Origin: Equus caballus
Lineage: Eukaryota > Chordata > Mammalia > Perissodactyla > Equidae
Length of the DNA stretch: 64,000 nucleotides
Assembly (NCBI RefSeq): GCF_041296265.1
Contig: NC_091710.1
Span: forward strand, 49,915,622-49,979,621
Direction: 5' to 3'
Positions 1-12,330 of the stretch are shown one piece after another. The notes under the pieces were generated by a model. It searched no databases and was not told the DNA's origin. It saw nothing but the letters and a program-made list of their open reading frames with translations. The position numbers and the translations under genes are program-made. How positions within the stretch are numbered: the stretch's first letter is position 1; every line of letters begins with the position of its first letter.

Positions 1-1232
1 CATTTTGTAGCAGAGGGAAGTTTTCACCTTATCATCTGTAGAAACGCCCGTTGGCTGGATTGCAATGTCAGAGATTCATGGTAAACAGAGGGTGCAGTCG
101 CGTTTCCACACCAGTAAGGAAAAGCCACTTGCCAGTGTAAACTTGGGCTACATTGTTCTAAAGCAGTGGCAGCCTGTCTTATCAGAAATGGGCAAGTTAA
201 CAAGGAAAGTGGGTGGTCTCAGAGCCCACCTCGGCGCAGCAAGGCAAACGCCCTACCTATCAGCTTGGTTCACGCTATGAGGATGGACGTCGCGATTTAT
301 AATAAATCCAACGGGCCCGCTTGCTCTTTACAAGGAGGAAAAGGAACTGTGAGATCTTGTAGGAAAGGAAACTGCCAGTGAATCCAATCTGCTCAGAAAT
401 CGATTTCACACGGCCATAATTCAAGGAAACGGGGCAGTATGTAATGACGTGGACGTTCACTTTGCTTTGCAAAATTTGAACTTTCTTCTTGGCTAGTATA
501 GTATTTTTAAAAACGGCTGGGTTTTTTCTTTTTCCTCTCATCTCCCTCTGCAAGCACTTTTGCTAACATGGGAATCTGTGAAAACCAGGCCTCCCATTGT
601 GACTCATTACTATTGTTTCCTTTAACTTTTCTCACCATCTCATCCTGCATCATTTCCCTTTTCTTAAGAATAAAGAATAGTTATGAGAAAAATCGATATT
701 TTAAAACATATACTGAACACATAGTGAGAAATATACTCAGATAAATTCACTAATTTTGCTTTGACTTTCCAGTAGCACATATTTTGAAATTCATACACAA
801 CTCATGTTCAAGTACAGAATTATATGACTCACATAATAAAATAATTAGTAAATTTCCGTTTCTTTTTCTTCTCTTGAGGACTAGGGAAAGACAGCTATAG
901 ATTTTTTTTTCCTTGTTTCTACTTCAACTGATGTATATCCTTGAGTCTTTTTGTTCATCTGCTGTGAAGATAATGTTTTAATATATTTTAAAGACCAATG
1001 GCAATGATAGCATTGATATAGTAAAAAATATGTCCAGAACTTGAAGAGATGGGAAGCCACATAGAACTTGTTTATTTGACTCCACAAATTATGACACCTA
1101 TGACTTTCAGAATGATCAATAAACAAACAATGATGCTTTTTAAATGTACATGCCAATACTTTAATGGCACCTTTTAAGAGAAATTCAGGGGCAAAGATGT
1201 GGCACTTTAAGTCATGTGATGGAAAAGAGGAG
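1..1232. other. Intergenic, nothing recognised
   Basis: I see no gene, RNA or clear repeat. The short open frames have no recognisable motif. One minus-strand frame (881-1378) is an accident that runs into the adjacent SINE. Confidence 0.5.
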
Positions 1233-1509
1233 AAAAAAAGTGTCATTCTAGGGGCTGGCCAGGTGGTGCAACAGTGAAGTTCCCACATTCCGCTTCGGAG
1301 GCCTGGGTTCGCTGGTTCGGATCCTGGGTGCGGACATGGCACTGCTTGGCACGCCATGCTGTGGTAGGCGTCCCACATATAAAGTACAGGAAGATGGGCA
1401 CGGATGTTAGCTCAGGGCCAGTCTTCCTCAGCAAAAAGAGGAGGATTGACAGCAGATGTTAGCTCAGGGCTGACCTTTCTTAAAAGAAGGAAAAAAAAGT
1501 GTCATTGTA
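1233..1509 (+). mobile_element. ERE SINE with target-site duplication
   Basis: The body runs from about 1251 to 1488. It has the tRNA-like head (GGGGCTGGCC), the GTTCG-type B-box region and the tail with 'TTAGCTCAGGGC' repeats and an A-rich end. An imperfect duplication AAAAAAAGTGTCATT flanks it at 1234-1248 and again near 1493-1507, marking the insertion site. Confidence 0.9.
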
Positions 1510-1654
1510 GTTATCCAATCAAAATCTCTCTAATGAGAGGAGAACATCATACTGGGATGTAGCTGTACATTGTATTGGGGAGGGAGGATTGAGCACACTT
1601 TTTAAAACAAACTCAGAGTGCAATAAATACTAGTATAAACTCTTACCCCTAGAA

Positions 1655-1806
1655 TGGACTTCGGACATCACTAATCTGATCTCCCCATGTGACATACGAG
1701 GAAACGAAGGCCCAGAGTTTCAGAAACTTAACCAGTATTGCACCCAAAGGGCACAGCTTGAATGAAACCAAGACTTTGGATTCCAAATCTATGCTTCACT
1801 GTTTCT
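1655..1806 (+). repeat. MIR SINE remnant
   Basis: The segment carries the MIR core and tail pattern: a 'gaggaaac-gaaggcccagag' stretch, then the 'aactta' and 'gcacagct' landmarks and a final tRNA-unrelated tail. It is old and diverged. Confidence 0.6.
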
Positions 1807-2379
1807 AAAGTTAATACCATCTCCAATAAATACCCATTTTTTAAATAAAACTTAGAATTCATAACTTTATCAATGATGCTGCATAGATACACTTTTTCTT
1901 AAGGCAGAGAATTTATAAACACAACTGCATCACATTCACGTATTGTCACTGCTGGGTTTCCAGTATGCAGGTGGCATCTTAGAGAAGAGAAAAGCATGGA
2001 CTTTGGAGCAAGAAAGATCTTACTACTGTCAACGTAGCGGTCTTTTACACGTGATAATAGGTAAACTTTCTGAGATTCAGTTTTATTGTGTGTATTATCA
2101 TGATAAAAATCACACAACCTGCAGACCTTTGCGAAAATTAGATTCAATGACGTAAATGGAAATAGGAGACGCTCAAATAAAATACCTAAAGGGGGGGATA
2201 TAATACCTGACATTTAAATGTGGAGATAAGGTAACACTTTAAAAAAAATAAATGACTAGAGAAAAATTCAAAACCGCTTGTTAAGCAAGTGTTTATATTT
2301 AAGTTGTGTGGTAAAGAAAAACGATGCAAACAGGCACTGAAGAATTGATGGAGCAGCAAAACAACAAAAAGAATCAAGC

Positions 2380-2880
2380 TGGAGGCAAAGCAGTGAGCTC
2401 ATGGAGAAGATGTCTTTAGCTGGGTTTTAAAAGAAATAGAGCGTGCCTGTTGGTGGAGTTGACAGACAGATGTTCTAAGTGCAATGTAAAGACTAGAGCT
2501 GAGACAGAACCATCATGTACTAAAGATGTAAGACCATTTTAGGCCCGGAAGAAACAGAAGAGACATTCTGGAGAGTAGTGCTATGGAACTGCATAAAGAA
2601 ATTGAAGCTAATGAAAGGCCTTGAATGCTACCTCAATGGTGTGTGCTTGATACATATAACAATGTGTACAAGATCACAAAGCAGTGGAATAATGAGGTAG
2701 AACTAGCGATTTAGAAGCAAGCCATCTGCCATCAAGGGAGTGATGGATTATGTTAGGAAAAAAATCTCTAAGTAGGTAGAGAGCAGGCATAAAGGCAATT
2801 CCAATAATCCCCAAATGAGGTGATGTCTGCCTGAAATAGGATAGCAGTGAAGAGTCCAGCTTCACGCTGAAAACCTGTGT
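2380..2880 (+). repeat. L2-like LINE 3'-end remnant
   Basis: The sequence follows the order I recall for mammalian L2 3' ends: a 'gcgtg' region, then 'gaaaggccttgaatg' with the sense of 'aaggccttgtaggcc', then a stretch ending near 2,830. It is strongly diverged, so the family assignment is tentative. The stretch 1,807-2,379 before it shows nothing clear. Confidence 0.4.
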
Positions 2881-4756
2881 TTGACCATAGGTGATTACCA
2901 AGGCTTCACTTGCTGGCCTCCCAGGGAAAGGCAGCCCTCCCCATGCCAGACTCCCACACAGCCTGTGCATTGCAGTCTTGGAAGGGAGTTGCTGTCGAGG
3001 ACTCGGCCCCCTGGGCAGCGTGCTCTATGCATATCTGCAGTTCCAACCCAGCACCTCCATTCAGTGGCCTCTTCCTCCAAGGCCTTCCATGGAGGCCTTC
3101 CTCTGGCTCCTCCGCGGTGGGTGGGGGGACCTTGAAGACACTTTTATACACTCTGACTCAGGATTTGCTGCTTTTCCACACCTATCCCTGCGCTCGCCAG
3201 TTGCCCCTCCCCCCACCCCACTCCTGGATCCATAAAATGGCAGGAACCTTTGTTTGGGGCTTCCTGGTGGTGGGACCACTCCCGCCCACCCCTCCCATCT
3301 GTGATGATACATCTGACCTGGGGAAAACTAGAACACTGAGGGAGTTGGAGCTTTTCCCTCTTGCTTCTACTACCTCGGAAAGTAATTAAAGGCCTGGCTG
3401 GTAGTTTCAGGTTGGCTTGTTGTCTTAATTGACTATCCAACACCTGCCAGCTCAGCTCTTGACAGGTGGCAGAGGGAATTGAAAAAATGTCGAACCTAGA
3501 AGAGCCCCTAGTTCTCATTGCCATTCTTGTTTGAAGCAAATTTCCTACATTCTCAGTCACCAGAAATATAAACTGTATTTACAGAACATTTGGCAAAACC
3601 TTATGAATAGACAAAAATTCATTTTAAATTCTTTAAACCACGATCACTGCAGAATTTCAAATGAAGGATAAATTTCAAATTTATGTACAATATACGAGAA
3701 ACCCATATTTCATGGTATGGACTAATTTGAACAAAATTTTCATGTCGCTAGCATTTATAACGTAAATTGAAAAGTCAAGAGATCTCTAAATTATTGCATT
3801 TCAAAAACCCTTGCTGAAAAGTAATAAACTATGAGGATCTAAGGTCTCGTACAACTAGGACAATGACTGAATACCTAACATCTCTTTAAATGTAGGAATG
3901 TGGGAAAATGCAAAGGAAAGGATTTGTTTACCTCCATTGTACCCATCGCTGGCGTTGAACATTCAAGCCCATGCAAAACGCAGTGTGAATATTTGACTGT
4001 GCATCGATGCTGGGATAACTGTTGGGGCTTTTTATGGGAATATTGCTGCACTGCGGTTGCCAGAGAAGCTCGGCCGTCGGTGTTTCTCAAATGCCGGCAG
4101 CTCATCAGGGCAGCCTCGTCCGGGGAGCACGCAGCTCTCCCTCTGCCTCATCCTGCAGTTGTCACGTCTCTGGACCGTCGTCACCATTCCCATCATCTTT
4201 CTCTTGCCTCTTCTTTCGTTATCATCTGCTCGCTTTCCCACCTGGCCTAAAAGTTAGACACCTGAGTACTTGCTCATTTAGGTACCTGAGTACTCAGTCG
4301 TTTCTAAACTGGACAGAGGGTGAATAAAGGAGGGGGCCTAAGCATCTTTCTCTTCTTTCACCCTGTAAATCCTGACGTGTGCGTTAGTAACGTCACATTT
4401 AGGGTATTAGCAGAGTCCATAAGAAAAAGTCTAGTATAAAAATCTTTTAAAATCTATTCTAGACACTACTGTGTTGTTGTAAAATTCTTTGCATATAAGA
4501 TTTTCAAAATGTAATAATAACATCTTTTCTACTCAAACTGTGAAACTGTACTGTTTTGCATAAAGCTATTAAATAACTGTTTGGGATCAAACTTTGCTTC
4601 TTTTTTCCCTAATTCTATTAGTTGGGCATCTTTTGTCACTGACTGTTTCCTGAGAAATAGCTACTATTTAATATACACACATTAAGATGGCTTTTTGTAT
4701 TTAAAAGCTGCATAAATTTCAACATAGGCCCCCAAATCCTCAATAATTAAAGTGAA
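2881..4756. other. Intergenic, no supported gene
   Basis: Several overlapping open frames of 80-160 codons lie on both strands at 2.9-3.6 kb, in a locally GC-rich stretch. None has a recognisable domain, and they overlap each other, as expected by chance. Nothing else stands out. Confidence 0.5.
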
Positions 4757-5345
4757 AAAAAACTGGGTGATTTTTAATAATGATTTTTATTTATTTTTTA
4801 TTCATTCCTTCATTCATTTTTTTTCTTTTCTCTTTATTTTTTTTGAGGAAGATTAGCCCTGAGCTAACATCCATGACCAATCCTCCTCTTTTTGCCAAGG
4901 AAGATTGGCCCTGAGCCAACATCCATGCCCATCTTCCTCCACTTTATATGTAGGACATCTGCCACAGCATGGCTTGACAAGCAGTGTGTAGGTCTGCACC
5001 AGAGATCTGAACCAGTGAACCCTGGGCCACCAAAGTGGAACATGCGAACACAACCACTGAGCCACCGGGCTGGCCCCTTATTCATTTATTTTTTGTGAGG
5101 AAGATTTGCCCTGAGCTAACATCCGTTGCCAATCCTCTTTTGTTGCTTGAGGAAGATTAGCCCTGAGCTAACATCTGTGCCAGTCTTCTTCTACGGTGAA
5201 TGTGGGTCACCTCCACAGCATGGCTGACGAGTGGAGTAGGTCCACACCCAGGATCTGAACCTGTGAACCCCAGGCCACAGGTGTGGAGTGCACAAAACTT
5301 TAACCACTCGGCCATGGGGCCAGCCCCAAAACTGGGTAATTTTTG
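4757..5345 (-). mobile_element. Two nested ERE SINEs sharing one outer target-site duplication
   Basis: Two antisense EREs lie head to tail, at about 4,841-5,077 and 5,095-5,328. The outer pair of duplicated sites (AACTGGGTGATTTTT at 4,761-4,775 and AACTGGGTAATTTTT at about 5,331-5,345) encloses both. The distal copy therefore inserted first, and the proximal copy later landed in its A-rich tail. Both have the GGCYGGCCCC head at their right ends. Confidence 0.85.
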
Positions 5346-6867
5346 TTTTCCTGGTGGCAAAGGGCCTGATGACAACAACGGTCTCTGTGAGAGACAGAAG
5401 CAGGCTAAGCTTCAATCTCCTGGGAAGGCTTCTAGCTCAGAGCCCCTCCTTCGGGAAGAGCCACCAGCTGTGAGCGTAAATGCTCTTATTGAAATACAGC
5501 ATGCAGCCCAACAGTTTCAATAAACTAATTTGAAGTACGAGAGTCAGAAACAAGCTTGCAGAGAGGTGATCAGTTTCCCCGTAATAAATTGAGGATTTGC
5601 TGAGAAAGGAGGGCTGGTAATATTGCTCCCTTTAAGGAACATCCTTTTGAGAATAAACTACTGATCTCTATTAAAAGGAGAAAGTAGATTTAAAACACAA
5701 AGATAGTTTGAGAAACATCCAAGGATACATGGACTTTTGCATGCAATTTATTTTCCTTTTGCATGCAATTTATTTTCTTACTTTCCCAGTTTTAGAAATG
5801 GAAGAGAACTTATCTCATATGAGTTAAGCTTGTTTGGCTCTGGTTTCATAAAATCTGCCCTTAGCTAACCAGCCCAAGGCTGGCACCAACGGCTGGACAG
5901 AATGACTGTTTGCTCTAGAAGCAGGAGTGATTAAAAAACACGTTGTTTCACACACATCTGCACAAATATACACCACAAACCACATGCCTTTCTTTTCATT
6001 CTAAACTATGGAGTGAAATCATAACCTCACATTGACACCAGGAGTGATTTGTCTTCTCTTGCAAGAACAAATAATTTTACCACAAATGCATATTTATATT
6101 CCCTGCGTGTCTTCCTTGTTTTCTCCTTTATTTTCCAGTTATACATTTTAGAAACTGAGATGGAGATTTAAAAATAAAAAATTAAATGAGAAAATAAAAA
6201 CTCATCATTGCTTGAGTCCAAAATGCTTCCAGCCCCTGATAGGCTAATGGATGATATTGTTACAGTTCAACAAACATGTATGTCATTGTGACATAATAAC
6301 TAAAGGTGATTTCTCTTCCGCTGGTCCAGGGCAGGTGACACCAAAGGTGGGCTAACCACAGGGAAAGACTGCCATCTGCTGGATTTTAAGAGAAGGGAAA
6401 AGAAAAAATGTCAAGTCTATAAATGCTCACAGTTAACCATTCTAGAGTCCATCCATGTCTACAATCTGTAACATATCAATGTTGCTATCAATCCTTGGGA
6501 ATAGAAGGCTGGCAGAGTGTAACAGGCAGAGTACAATGTGTGATGCTGTGCTGCTACATTCTGGTAGGTCCGATTCTACAACCTCTATAAATACCATGTG
6601 TCTGTTCTCTGTGATTTTCCACATCCTATTGTTGATTTCTGTCATCTGTGGCTTCCCATCAGCTTGACTCTGGCTAGATCTGTGCCATCAATCAAATGAG
6701 GTTTGCAAACCGACCTCCAAGAAATTAATCAGAAGCGGTCCTTAGAAGGGTCAAAGCACAACTTAGCCCCCAAATGGACACATCCATAAAATCAGACATT
6801 GCTCATTCATTCCTTAATTTGGGCTTTTAAACTGAGTTCTCATTTTAAAAACTATTTCTTAATGAGG
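5346..6867. other. Intergenic with a short tandem duplication
   Basis: I recognise no gene. A perfect 22-bp unit is repeated in tandem at 5,734-5,755 and 5,756-5,777; it contains GCATGCAATT. The rest is AT-rich and without clear landmarks. Confidence 0.55.
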
Positions 6868-7076
6868 CAGGGGGATAGCTATTTATTGAGAACTTACCAT
6901 GCTATTTCACTTAGGCTGCACTGCACTTCCATGAAGCAGGTATTTTTAACTCCGATTTATGGATAAGCGGAGTGTCAGAAAGGCGCGGTAGCTTGCCCAA
7001 GGTCGTACAGGTGAAGGAGAAGTCATTCACTCTTCAGTTCTACCTGATTCTGGGGTCTGCACTTTTCACTGTACAA
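6868..7076 (+). repeat. MIR SINE
   Basis: The order of landmarks is typical of MIR: 'tatttattgagaacttacca', then a 'tgaagcaggta' stretch, 'tttatggataagcggag', 'cttgcccaaggtc' and a 'tctgattctggggtctgcac'-like tail. It is fairly complete. Confidence 0.8.
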
Positions 7077-8305
7077 GCTGATTCTAGGCACATGATATTT
7101 TTGTATCTTCCAGTGCCGGAACCATTTCATGCCACTTTTTAATCATACAACTGTTATAGAAGATAGTAGGAGCTGTCCATAAATACTGACTAGACACCCT
7201 GATTCTTCACTCATCATCTGGTCCTGCTTTTGGCCACTGCTTTGTGAAGACCTCCAGATTAGTGAGACTGTGCTCAACAAAGAGTCAAGAGAGATCCTGT
7301 CTCCTTTCTTTCTTAAGTACAGTTTAAATGTGCTCCAGACCCTCAGTTTGCTTATTTGTACAATGGAAGAGGTAGATGAGGAAGCTCCTAAGACCTCTTC
7401 CAGCTGTGCATTCACAGCAAAGGAAACAGACTGAGTTGAGGGTTCTTTATTGTTCTGCAATAACACACGCACAGAATCAGTATATATTGTACTCATCATT
7501 CAGTCATTGAAAGAAGTGGCATTTATTTTTTAGAATTTTTGTTTTTGTTCATAATGTCTCATGGCAATTGAAGTAAAACCACGTACTCAGAGGTGGTCTA
7601 TTTTTACACACGAGCAACCACTGGGGATGTTTTCTCACCCGATGGAAAATTTGAAAAAATGCAGCCCTTACTCTCTCAGTGTTCTGAAAATGAAATGTGT
7701 GCTTCACCTGCGAAGAAAAACAGCCATGAGCAAAACTTACGACACATGTAAAAATGAGAAAAAAGTGTTTTTATAATAAAAAGATCATTTTTATGAATTG
7801 CATAAATAGAAATATCAGATATCATATCAGCTCCTTAAGATGTTAACAGTGTTTTCAAATTTCCAGGTTACAAATTTTGTTTATTTTACCTCCAAAATGA
7901 ATAAAAGTGGTCTGAATATTGTTTTGAATATTCATGTAGAGGGGAAACGTAACCTCATATAAATGTTTTGGATAATTAGTCAAATTCCTGCATTCAAATA
8001 TCCAGCAGGTTGACTAGTGGACTCAATAGTGCCATCTAGTGGAATGATCCAGAAACGCTAGTTTTCTTTCATCGTTCCAGTGCCCAGCAATAACTAATGC
8101 AGAGGTCCAAGGACTGGTGGGAACCTCCCTTTGTTATTTCTTTGCAACAAAATGTTGTTTGCTTGAGACGAACTTAAACTCACTTACGGAATATACTGAA
8201 CAATTTAACGGAATATTATAAAAACATAAATATCTAACTACGAGCTTATTCTTAACCAATCTCTCATCACACAAGATGTTGATAAGTGGTCTTGCAAGGG
8301 GTTAA
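7077..8305. other. Intergenic, nothing recognised
   Basis: Short open frames (7,143-7,499 minus; 7,561-7,776 plus) have no family resemblance I can name. The stretch is AT-rich. Confidence 0.45.
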
Positions 8306-8309
8306 ATTG

Positions 8310-8341
8310 CGTGTGTGTGTGTGTGTGTGTATGTGTGTGTA
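8310..8341 (+). repeat. (GT)n microsatellite
   Basis: A run of GT dinucleotides with one AT interruption. Length polymorphism is likely. Confidence 0.95.
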
Positions 8342-8605
8342 GCAATGACTCGTTCACTCATTTATTATCAATCATTCTTGATTGACAGTTTCCTTTATTC
8401 CTACTCCTGCAGCTGTGTTTATCTTGCATAAACTCCTGCACTCTGCTTAATTTTCTGCACATGGCACCAACTTGAGCCCCAGTGTGATGCCACCTTGCTC
8501 TTTCTTGCTTTTGCTATTACTGTTGCTTCCTGAATTATCCGGGGCACCTGGCTCATGCTGCCCTTGCTCCGGATAGTTCCATTCTTGCTGCTGTAGTAAA
8601 AATTT

Positions 8606-8896
8606 GTCCCCTTGCTGGCTCTGTGGCTGAGTGGTTAAAGTTCTGTGCACTCTGCTTTGGCAGCCCAGGTTTGCAGGTTCAGATCCCAGGCTGAAGACAC
8701 TCTCCACTCATCAGCCACGCTATGGAGGCATCCCACATACAAAATAGAGGAAGACTGGCACAGATGTTAGCTCAGGGCTAATCTTCCTCAAGCAAAAAAA
8801 AAAAAAAAAAAAAGAGGAAGATTGCCAATGGATGTTAGTTCAGGGTGAATCTTCCTCACCAAAAAAATCCAAACAAACAACAAAAAACGTCCCCTC
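8606..8896 (+). mobile_element. ERE SINE with long internal A tract
   Basis: The body is about 8,614-8,862, with head 'GGCTCTGTGGCTGAGTGG' and two tail repeats separated by a run of about 20 A. The ends carry a short duplicated site (GTCCCCT at 8,606-8,612 and again at about 8,889). Confidence 0.85.
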
Positions 8897-9119
8897 CTAG
8901 GCAAGGTTGTTCTGAAATGCTCTTCTAAGTTAATTCTGGGTAGTGGTAAGACCAAGTTAGTGAAGCGAAATAACTGGCTTCTTGATAAAGTGCCACCAGA
9001 ATGAACAGTCCCTCTGGGCACAAACAGACTTATCATTTATCCCTGACAGCAACCAGAGCCAAGATAAAAGAGAATATAGGTCTGTGGGGGTTTCAGAATC
9101 AAAAGACACTGCTAACTTT

Positions 9120-9195
9120 GTACTGTGTATATACTATGTATATGTATACTATGTGTATATAATACTATGTGTGTATATATAAATCTATACTATGT
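9120..9195. repeat. Imperfect ACTATGTATA-type simple repeat
   Basis: A 10-13 bp motif built on 'actatgtgtata' recurs imperfectly, just left of an ERE whose right flank also reads 'tactatg'. Confidence 0.7.
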
Positions 9196-9270
9196 ATAGA
9201 TTTCAAATAATGCTCCTACTCAAAGATGGTCTGAGAGATTGGCATTGCATAATTTACTGTGTTTGTTTGG

Positions 9271-9468
9271 GTTTATTGTGAGGAAGATCGTCCTGAGCTA
9301 ACATCTGTGCCAATCTTCCTCTATTTTGTTCCTGAGACACCACTTAGATGAGTATATATGAGACGTGGCTTAGATGAGTGGTGTGTAGACCTGGGATCTG
9401 AATTTGTGAACCCCGGGCCGCCGAAGCAGAGTGCGTGAATTTAATCACTAAGCCACTGGGCAGGCCCC
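9271..9468 (-). mobile_element. ERE SINE, somewhat shortened
   Basis: The antisense ERE has the 'gaggaagat..cctgagctaac' tail at left and the 'CACTGGGCAGGCCCC' head at right. The middle is shorter and more diverged than in other copies, which suggests an older insertion. Confidence 0.85.
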
Positions 9469-9479
9469 TACTATGTTCT

Positions 9480-9700
9480 TTTTTTTCTTATTTTCCAGCT
9501 CAGAGATCCTAGAAGCTTGCACTGATGCTGAGTCTCCAGCAGCCTAGGTCAGAGGCTCTGATTACAAAACCCAGAGCCCCTGCCCCTGCCTTGTACCCTC
9601 TTGAATCAGGAGTAAAAAGTAAATATGTATTGTTATTAAGCCAGTGAAATTTGGGGATTGTTTGTATTTGCAGCATAACCCAGCCAATCCTGATGGAAAC
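9480..9700 (+). repeat. Old LTR-like remnant (ERVL/MaLR type?)
   Basis: The end 'ttattaagccagtgaaattt' followed by 'gggattgtttgt' and 'gcagcataaccc' resembles the terminal part of old mammalian ERVL/MaLR-type LTRs. Boundaries are uncertain and the element is very decayed. 9,700-10,570 shows nothing else clear. Confidence 0.35.
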
Positions 9701-10569
9701 AAAGGGTTAGTTAAACGTAAAATAAATAAGGTAACGCATAAATTCATGTAACTGGATAAACAGAAATACATATTAATATGCTGATCTCTCTGCATCGGGG
9801 AACTCCCACTTTTCCTGAGGATACTGTGTACATTGTATGTTGTATGTGACATGTGAATCGTGACTTGCTGACACATTGATTGAATGAAAGTCCCAGAGTC
9901 AATGGATATTTAACCTCTCTGATCTTGCTTCCTCCTGGCTCTGTAACCATATTTCTGCTTGATAATTAAGACAAATATTCAGTCAAAAGAGAACCTTGTT
10001 TTAGCTGGTATGTCCCATGGCAGAGGATCTCAAAGGGGCCAGGTTGTTCTTTGAACTTTCACTTCAAAGGAGTCATGTTTGTTTCTCCCAGGGGGAGGCG
10101 CTCCTCCCTTGGAAAGTAAGACATTTAGATAGCACAGCTTAAGTCATGAGAACAGAAATGAGAAGGACAAGCAATGCCAGGGGGTCATTAGGTGTGAATG
10201 TTCCCTCTTCATCCCTAGACCCATGAGTGTGGCTATGGTAACAGCACTTGTCACTGGTTCTGAGTATATACTGCATCCTACTGGAAAGTACTGCCAACTT
10301 GCAAGGTGTTATTTGTCAGATGGTTCAATAAATTAGTCTTCAAAAAGCCAATCCATCATTCTTAAAGACCAGCTATTCTGGGCAATGAGGTGAGACCAAT
10401 TATTCCATAAAAATCAGCCTTACTTCTCTTGCCCTAAAACAATTTCCTCGTCCAGAAATAGTGTCGTAAAGGACACTAATACTGCTAATTAGGCATTCAG
10501 AAAGTTCACAGCTGGTGTCAAAATGCAAATCTGTTTGCAAAATAAGAATCTATTCCAGTGATGGCAAAT

Positions 10570-12330
10570 GCCTGCTTCCTTCCTATTAGGAGTGGTCTAA
10601 TATATCCAATCAACCACTAGGTGACATGGTTGCCTCCCGTGCCCCTCAGGATACGATGCCATATTGGGGACCATCAGTTGATCGATGCTGCTGGCAGTCT
10701 GAGTGATCAGCAGTGGTAGAAGCCGCCTCTAATTTGGCAAGTGGGGGGATCTTTTTGATTGAGCCCATGAAAAACTGCCATGCCTGCTAACGTGGCCACT
10801 TAGTCCTGAACACACTGAACAAGAACTGGAGGAGGTGAAGACAGAGGCTAACATTACAGGGCAAGTCATCTTTTCCACTTGGTGATTAAGAGCTCTGTCT
10901 TCAGTGAGAGCCCTTTGGTGAGTGTTTACTTGAGCCACTAATGTTCTCACATTCCGGGCCCATTATTGAATATCCTGCCATATACTCTTACTTACTCATC
11001 ATCAATTCTCCAATTTTACTTCTTCCAAGTGCTGACCAACCACCAAAACTATGAGCAAGTCCCCAGGAATTGGTGTAGATCCAGTCCTCTTGCAACATCT
11101 CTTTCCAGAAAAAGTGGATCATGAGACATACTACTTAAACAGCAGGTGACTGAGATGCCCTTCTCCACTCTCCTGAAGGCCATTTCTGAGTCCTGAGTAC
11201 TATAACATTAGAGCATGTCGCTCCTGGCTAATGCAGAATGTTGTGTAGAGCCATCTTGGAACCAAACTCCATTGCCCTTCTTCCTCAGATAACTCCGTAT
11301 AAGTTCACAGATGTGAGTTGAGAAAGGGATGGATGGCAATAAGCTTACTAGGTCATTCAGGGCTTCTCTTACCCCATATAATCCTTTCAATTTAATGTTG
11401 GAGAATTGTAATGATTCAAGGCTGGGAGGACCAGACAAAACTTATTTCATGATGAGACTCTCAAGTCTGATAGTTACCCGGCATTTCAAAGCCCAATAGT
11501 AAGCCGAGAATTCTCTCCAAAGAATATTTACTTTCTGAGGAGAACGTGGTTTTGTTCCAAAACCCTAAGTGTTTTCACTCTGATTCACCTGTTGGAGCCC
11601 ACCACAGGCTCCACACAGCATCCCAATCAGGCGCAGACTCTTGAAGCATCACTGGACCCACCAGGACGTTGGCAGAACTGCTTGCATAGCAAACTGGAAA
11701 AATGGAAGGATCTTCTTTTATTCTGGGCCACACTTTGACTTATTGGGTTATTCAGTATTTGGATTGGAGCAGTACACCAAAATATGGTATATGTTGCCTC
11801 TTCAACCCAAGATGTCCAAGAAGAAAGCTTGCTTCCCCAGCGGTACTTAGTACAAGCGGCTGCCACCTGCCTTCCACTTTAAAAGTTACGTACTATCATG
11901 ACCCAGATTTCTGAATCCCCAGACACTTCACAGCAGTGACAGCTCCCTGATATTTGTGGGAAAGAGCGCCCACCTCTGATATATATGTATATTCATAGGC
12001 TATCCGGCTCACAAAATTTTATCAACATGATATCTCCCAAGTCCTAAATCAGGAATAGATCTTGCGGAATGGTGACATAATTAGGCTCTCTGCTGACTAA
12101 ATTATAGCAGAAAACGAAACTATCCCCAAGGGAAGAGAGTAAAATTTACTTCAGTGTAAAAGCAAACTTCTGGCATTCTCTGCTTATTGGGAAAAAGAGA
12201 GAAAAATGCATTTGCCAGATCAATAGCTCCGTATAAGTTGCTGAGGGCTGTGTTTTTGCTCCAACAGAGACACCTGTATGTCTGCAGGACTAGATACTGT
12301 AAGCTGCTGTCCTGATGCAACACAGCTAGA
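10570..12330 (-). mobile_element. Antisense endogenous retrovirus pol fossil
   Basis: Read on the minus strand, the order is reverse transcriptase (AIDLANAFFS core near 12,190-12,230), RNase H (a 'WF-DGS'-like core near 11,260), then integrase (HQRALTEDRALNHQVEKMT near 10,880-10,915, followed by a W..GYI.PL segment near 10,600). This is the normal retroviral pol order. The element is heavily broken, with many lesions and no LTRs that I can pair. It is tens of millions of years old at least. Confidence 0.8.

Noticed and set aside
881-1378. A 165-codon minus-strand frame
   Set aside because: About a third of it is translated ERE SINE, and the rest has no recognisable similarity.
2881-3560. Overlapping frames of 80-159 codons on both strands
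   Set aside because: They lie in one GC-richer stretch, overlap each other in several frames and lack splice or domain evidence.
12120-12323. A short minus-strand frame with a protein-like core
   Set aside because: The core is retroviral reverse transcriptase, so it was placed in the antisense pol fossil and not called a gene.
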